Positions 52,960 through 56,445 of a stretch of DNA of 56,445 nt are shown here, in pieces (positions within the stretch are counted from its first letter, which is position 1; each line of letters begins with the position of its first letter). Origin of the DNA: an uncultured beta proteobacterium (GTDB lineage Bacteria > Pseudomonadota > Gammaproteobacteria > Burkholderiales > Burkholderiaceae). The stretch covers positions 1-56,445 of the forward strand of contig CAIQUZ010000123.1 of NCBI GenBank assembly GCA_903875135.1, written 5' to 3'. The notes below the pieces were generated by a model. That model saw only the letters and a list, made by a program, of their open reading frames with translations, was not told where the DNA came from and made no database searches. A program made the position numbers and the translations under genes.

Positions 52960-54612
52960 ATGACAAAGATCAAAATGCACGGCGGTAAAATTTTGGCAAA
53001 TGCATTAGCTCGTCAAGGCGTAGAGTTTGCCTTTGGGGTTCCTGGTGAGAGTTATCTAGCTCTTTTAGATGGTCTATATGATCACGCAGATGCTATGCAA
53101 TTTATTACATGCCGGCAAGAAGGTGGTGCCGCGTATATGGCAGATGCTTATGCCAAACTCACAGGTAAAGTTGGTGTCTTGATGGTGACTCGAGGCCCTG
53201 GTGCGTCGAACGCTATGGTGGGGGTTCATACCGCTTTTCAGGATAGTACGCCCTTAGTTGTTTTGATTGGTCAGGTTGGAACGGATATGGCTGAGCGTGA
53301 GGCCTTTCAGGAAGTGGATTTACGTAAGATGTATTCCGAATGTGCTAAATGGGTTGGCAGTATTGACCGTGTTGATCGCATCGATGAATATGTATCAAGA
53401 GCATTTCATTTGGCTCAGTCGGGTCGTAAGGGACCCGTTGTACTCGCCTTACCAGAAGACATTTTATTTGCAGAGGGATTTGAAAAACCAACCTTGTCAG
53501 CTCATGTTGTACAACCTGGATTAAATCCACTGATTTTTGCACAAGCGATGAATGCTTTAGATCAAGCCACTCGACCTATGGTGATTGTTGGCGGTAGCTC
53601 ATGGGATGCATCGACATGTCAACATCTACAAAAGTGGGCGCAGGAAAAAAAGGTGCCAGTAGCAACATCATTTCGCTATCAAGATTTAATCGATAATGAC
53701 AGCTCAGCTTTTGTAGGATTTTTAGGTCTTGGCACCAATCCCAAGCTGGTTGAGCGGTTTAAGCAAGCGGATGTGGTTCTTGTGATTGGGGATCGTTTAG
53801 GAGAGGTTACTTCTTTAGCCTACACTTTATTTGATGTTCCAGCCCCAAAACAAACCCTCATCCATGTTCATCCTGGATCTGAAGAGTTAGGCTTTGTTTA
53901 TCGACCAAGCTATGCCTTGAATTGTTCGCCTAAATTATTTGTCGAAGCATTGATCCATAATTCGGAAAATTTAAAGCCTGATCAACTGCAATTTGAGCAA
54001 GCTAGAGCGGATCAAGTCGAGTTTAAGGAACCAGTCCCCATTGTTGGAGATATTCAGTTAGCGACTATTTTTTCTGAACTTCGAAATTACATTCCAAGAG
54101 ATGCGATTCTCACCAATGGCGCAGGTAACTTTACAACGTGGTTACATCGTTTCTACGCGTATGGTGGCTTTCGGACGCAGCTTGCGCCTGCGAATGGCTC
54201 CATGGGGTATGGATTACCAGCGGCGATTGCTGCCAAAATTGCCTATCCTGAAAGGGTGGTGATTGGGGTGACCGGTGATGGAGACTTTATGATGACCTGT
54301 CAAGAGCTAGCCACTGCGATGAAATATCAAGTTAAGCCCATTATTTTGATTATGAATAATGGCATTTATGGGACCATCAGAATGCATCAAGAGCGTGAAT
54401 TTAAATCTAGGGTATCAGGCACTCACTTAACGAACCCTAATTTTGTGATGTTCGCGAAGAGTTTTGGGATACCGGGATACCGGGTTACCAAAACAAGAGA
54501 GTTCTTCAGCGCATTACAAGAAGCCATCAAAAATGACCAAGGGGCTGTGATTGAACTGGTCACTGAACCCGAAGCCATTACTCCGAATAAACGATTGTCG
54601 GAACTTTCTTAA
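52960..54612 (+). CDS. ThDP-dependent enzyme (acetolactate synthase large subunit-like)
   Basis: A 550-residue thiamine diphosphate enzyme of the acetohydroxyacid synthase/oxalyl-CoA/benzoylformate decarboxylase group. The catalytic Glu54 is in CRQEGGAAYMADAYAKLTG, and the ThDP-Mg motif is GDGDF (439-443) with NN at 466-467. No small subunit gene is adjacent, so biosynthetic acetolactate synthase is unlikely. Decarboxylation or carboligation of a 2-oxo acid, such as pyruvate or an oxo acid released by the FAH-family enzyme, suits the context. It is convergent with a TctC gene, three bases apart. Confidence 0.88.
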   Translation: MTKIKMHGGKILANALARQGVEFAFGVPGESYLALLDGLYDHADAMQFITCRQEGGAAYMADAYAKLTGKVGVLMVTRGPGASNAMVGVHTAFQDSTPLVVLIGQVGTDMAEREAFQEVDLRKMYSECAKWVGSIDRVDRIDEYVSRAFHLAQSGRKGPVVLALPEDILFAEGFEKPTLSAHVVQPGLNPLIFAQAMNALDQATRPMVIVGGSSWDASTCQHLQKWAQEKKVPVATSFRYQDLIDNDSSAFVGFLGLGTNPKLVERFKQADVVLVIGDRLGEVTSLAYTLFDVPAPKQTLIHVHPGSEELGFVYRPSYALNCSPKLFVEALIHNSENLKPDQLQFEQARADQVEFKEPVPIVGDIQLATIFSELRNYIPRDAILTNGAGNFTTWLHRFYAYGGFRTQLAPANGSMGYGLPAAIAAKIAYPERVVIGVTGDGDFMMTCQELATAMKYQVKPIILIMNNGIYGTIRMHQEREFKSRVSGTHLTNPNFVMFAKSFGIPGYRVTKTREFFSALQEAIKNDQGAVIELVTEPEAITPNKRLSELS

Positions 54613-54615
54613 GCA

Positions 54616-55617
54616 TTAATCGACTTTGGCACCAGAGTCTTTTACAGCCTTTGTCCACTTCGTAATTTCTTTTTTGATATATTCAGAAAATTGATCGCTA
54701 GGCATGCCTGATGCTTCTGCACCGATAGCTGCCAATTGTTCCCTCACCGCAGGACTTCGGACGGCTTTAATCACAGCATCGCTAATCTTAGCTGCAAGTT
54801 CAGGAGGAGTCTTTGCTGGGATCACAATACCAAACCACGAGGTCGCCTCATAACCAGGTAGGTCTGCGGCTTCTGCAATCGTGGGTAAATCCGGAAATAC
54901 TGGTGAACGTTTAGCGCTAGTAACCGCGATGGCTTTTAGTTTGCCAGCTTTAATAAAATTAATACAAGACGGCAAGTTATCAAACATGATGTCTGTATTA
55001 CCTGCCATTAAATCAGTTAGAGCGGGAGGGCTGCCACGATAGGGTAAATGAACCATAAACGTCTTTGTCATCGATTTAAATAGTTCTCCCGCCATGTGGA
55101 TCGATGTCCCACTGCCACTAGAAGCCATATTGATTTTGCCGGGATTTGCTTTTGCGTAAGCGATTAAATCTTTCACAGTATTAATTTTATTTTTTTCAGC
55201 AAACGCTGGATTTAAAACCAAGACATTCGGTAGCTCGGCGACGAGGGTCACGGGTATAAAGTCTTTAATCGGATCAAACGGTAGTTTATTCGTACCTTGC
55301 GTATAGAGTGGTTGATTAATACCATGTGTGCCAACCGATGCCATCAGCCAGGTATAGCCATCTGGATTTGATTTTGCAACATAGTCAGCACCAATATTTC
55401 CGCCAGCACCAGGTTTGTTTTCAATAATGACATTCCATCCCATACTGCGAGCTATTTCTGCAGCAACGGGTCTTGCCACATTGTCCGTTGCGCCGCCTGG
55501 AGGAAAAGGGACAACATATTTAATCGGATGGTTGGGAAAAGTACTTTGAGCAAAACTTGGTAATGTAGCTCCGAAAGTACAGCCGAGAAAAACCACCATC
55601 GTTTGTAAAATTTTCAT
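54616..55617 (-). CDS. TctC/Bug periplasmic carboxylate receptor 11
   Basis: A 333-residue Bug receptor with a strong ribosome site (AGGAGAC). The signal peptide ends LPSFAQ before [12 protein letters not shown]. The first ligand loop is [13 protein letters not shown], the second NPDGYTWLM. It is alone on its strand here; an alpha/beta hydrolase gene lies 120 bp upstream on the same strand. That gap has only a weak GATAAC/GTTATC inverted pair and no T-tract. Confidence 0.91.
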   Translation of the reverse strand: MKILQTMVVFLGCTFGATLPSFAQSTFPNHPIKYVVPFPPGGATDNVARPVAAEIARSMGWNVIIENKPGAGGNIGADYVAKSNPDGYTWLMASVGTHGINQPLYTQGTNKLPFDPIKDFIPVTLVAELPNVLVLNPAFAEKNKINTVKDLIAYAKANPGKINMASSGSGTSIHMAGELFKSMTKTFMVHLPYRGSPPALTDLMAGNTDIMFDNLPSCINFIKAGKLKAIAVTSAKRSPVFPDLPTIAEAADLPGYEATSWFGIVIPAKTPPELAAKISDAVIKAVRSPAVREQLAAIGAEASGMPSDQFSEYIKKEITKWTKAVKDSGAKVD

Positions 55618-55737
55618 ATTGTCTCCTAATGGATCTTATAGAGATAGTTTACGTTAATTGAGACTCCGTATTCAATCTTTACTTCGATAACTCTTCCGGG
55701 TTTGGGGTTATCCCGTACTTTCTATGGATAGACGATA

Positions 55738-56445
55738 TCAAACTTGATGGTTTAGCCATTGAGTAATTTGTGAAGCCACTTCTCGTTCTTTTTGATTGTA
55801 AAAATGATCACAGTCTTTAATGATCCGCACATCTACATTACCAGAGCATGCTGCTTTAAATTCTTCTGCTGGGTAGCGATGTTGATCTTCTTGATCCCCT
55901 CGAATAGCTAATACTGGGCAATGAATTTGTGGGGCGAGTGCAATCGTACTGGGAACTGAGACTAAACGATCTAAAAAACTCTCCGCACTAATGATGTACC
56001 ACCAACTGGGTAAATTGATGAGTTCTTTGCCTTTACCTTGAGCAACTAATTCTTTTGCTTGAGCAGTAATTTGGTCCACTTGATCCATGGCAAATAATTT
56101 TTCAGAGCCTTTTACTAAGTCTTGGCCTACACCACCCCGAGGAGCAGATAATAAAACAAGGGCAGGCGTATTGGAATATTTCGCAACATGAGCAACGGCA
56201 AGCATGCCGCCATTGCTATGCCCAATCACAATAGGTTGAGTATGTACACGATTAGTTAGCCATTGTCTTGCGTAATCGTTATCGGCAAATGATTCCGCAA
56301 TCGTTTGATAAGCCCCACCTACTGGAGTTCTACTCGCTCGGGTAGACAAAATATCATGTCCGCGTCGGTTAAAAGCAAAAAACGCAAAACCAGCATCCAC
56401 CAATGATGGCGCCAAAAACTTCGCAGCGCCCGTATAAAAATTCAT
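55738..56445 (-). CDS. alpha/beta hydrolase (5' end outside window)
   Basis: A hydrolase of at least 235 residues; the frame is open to the last base and the visible Met is probably internal, because the usual first strand and HG oxyanion motif would lie before it. The nucleophile elbow is VIGHSNGGML, the acid is in LAIRGDQEDQHRYP and the His in KDCDHFYNQ, all intact. AFNRRGHDILSTR is the strand-4 loop. Carboxylesterase or lactonase activity is likely; the substrate is unknown. Confidence 0.85.
   Translation of the reverse strand: MNFYTGAAKFLAPSLVDAGFAFFAFNRRGHDILSTRASRTPVGGAYQTIAESFADNDYARQWLTNRVHTQPIVIGHSNGGMLAVAHVAKYSNTPALVLLSAPRGGVGQDLVKGSEKLFAMDQVDQITAQAKELVAQGKGKELINLPSWWYIISAESFLDRLVSVPSTIALAPQIHCPVLAIRGDQEDQHRYPAEEFKAACSGNVDVRIIKDCDHFYNQKEREVASQITQWLNHQV

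Noticed and set aside
52960..54612. Assignment as biosynthetic acetolactate synthase (ilvB)
   Set aside because: No ilvN or ilvC is adjacent, and the neighbours are a Bug receptor and ring-cleavage-type genes. Only the ThDP family can be claimed.
55618..55737. GATAAC / GTTATC inverted pair as terminator of the alpha/beta hydrolase gene
   Set aside because: The arms are six bases with a long loop and no T-tract, so it is not distinguishable from chance.
1..56445. Mobile elements, prophage, CRISPR, tRNA or rRNA genes
   Set aside because: No transposase or integrase, repeated spacer pattern or recognisable RNA gene was seen on either strand, and intergenic spaces are all under 200 bp.

Overview
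The window looks like a chromosomal segment of a low-GC betaproteobacterium of the order Burkholderiales. A Polynucleobacter-like freshwater organism is my best guess. The evidence is the AT-rich coding, the very large number of TctC/Bug-type periplasmic carboxylate receptors (eleven in 56 kb, a hallmark of Burkholderiales), the tcuAB pair, the cytochrome b561 / cytochrome c' pair, and the STAS-fused MlaE-type permease. No rRNA, tRNA, CRISPR array, insertion sequence, integrase or phage gene was recognised. Genes are tightly packed. The largest gaps are about 180 bp (20344-20522), 170 bp (41477-41647) and 130 bp (46346-46474), so no stretch over 300 bp lacks a gene.

Layout. (1) 1-5762: end of a PaiB-type regulator, two MFS transporters, an amidase and a LysR regulator. 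(2) 5872-13113, plus strand: a catabolic run of PhzS/salicylate-hydroxylase-type flavoprotein monooxygenase, DapA-superfamily lyase, TctC receptor, GlcG/HbpS-like protein, 4,5-dihydroxyphthalate-decarboxylase-like protein, tcuA, tcuB. (3) 13194-20343: a minus-strand SnoaL-like protein plus TctC pair, then a plus-strand run of GST, enolase-superfamily enzyme, carboxymuconolactone-decarboxylase-like protein, Tat-exported amidohydrolase and CocE-type hydrolase, ending in a strong terminator. (4) 20523-29873: an envelope block with a four-gene MCE/Mla-like lipid ABC transporter followed by a complete RND efflux pump. (5) 29938-35142: MFS transporter, LigI-like amidohydrolase, SDR, TctC, second carboxymuconolactone-decarboxylase-like protein and a ModA-like binding protein. 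(6) 41476 down to 35156, minus strand: aromatic-ring hydroxylase, TctC, ACMSD-like amidohydrolase, alpha/beta hydrolase, TctC, alpha/beta hydrolase. (7) 41648-46345, divergent plus strand: class II aldolase, TctC, TctC, second dihydroxyphthalate-decarboxylase-like protein, TctC. (8) 46475-48131: cytochrome b561, cytochrome c', glyoxalase-fold protein. (9) 48159-56445: class II aldolase and TctC (minus), then fumarylacetoacetase-family hydrolase, gentisate-dioxygenase-like cupin, TctC and a ThDP enzyme (plus), then TctC and an alpha/beta hydrolase cut by the window end (minus).

How it fits together. Apart from the envelope block and the cytochromes, the window reads as a series of small modules for taking up and degrading aromatic and polycarboxylic acids. 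Nearly every module has its own TctC receptor, and no TctA/TctB membrane subunits are present. I infer that many receptors feed one or a few membrane permeases encoded elsewhere, and that each module handles a different acid, perhaps from humic or lignin breakdown. The substrates cannot be fixed from sequence alone. The points most worth checking are the eleven-receptor array with divergent ligand loops, the unassigned seven-gene operon at 5872-13113, the two TctC / dihydroxyphthalate-decarboxylase-like pairings, two enzymes in the 35-41 kb operon with altered catalytic positions, several palindromic operator candidates, and a bidirectional terminator embedded in a coding end.
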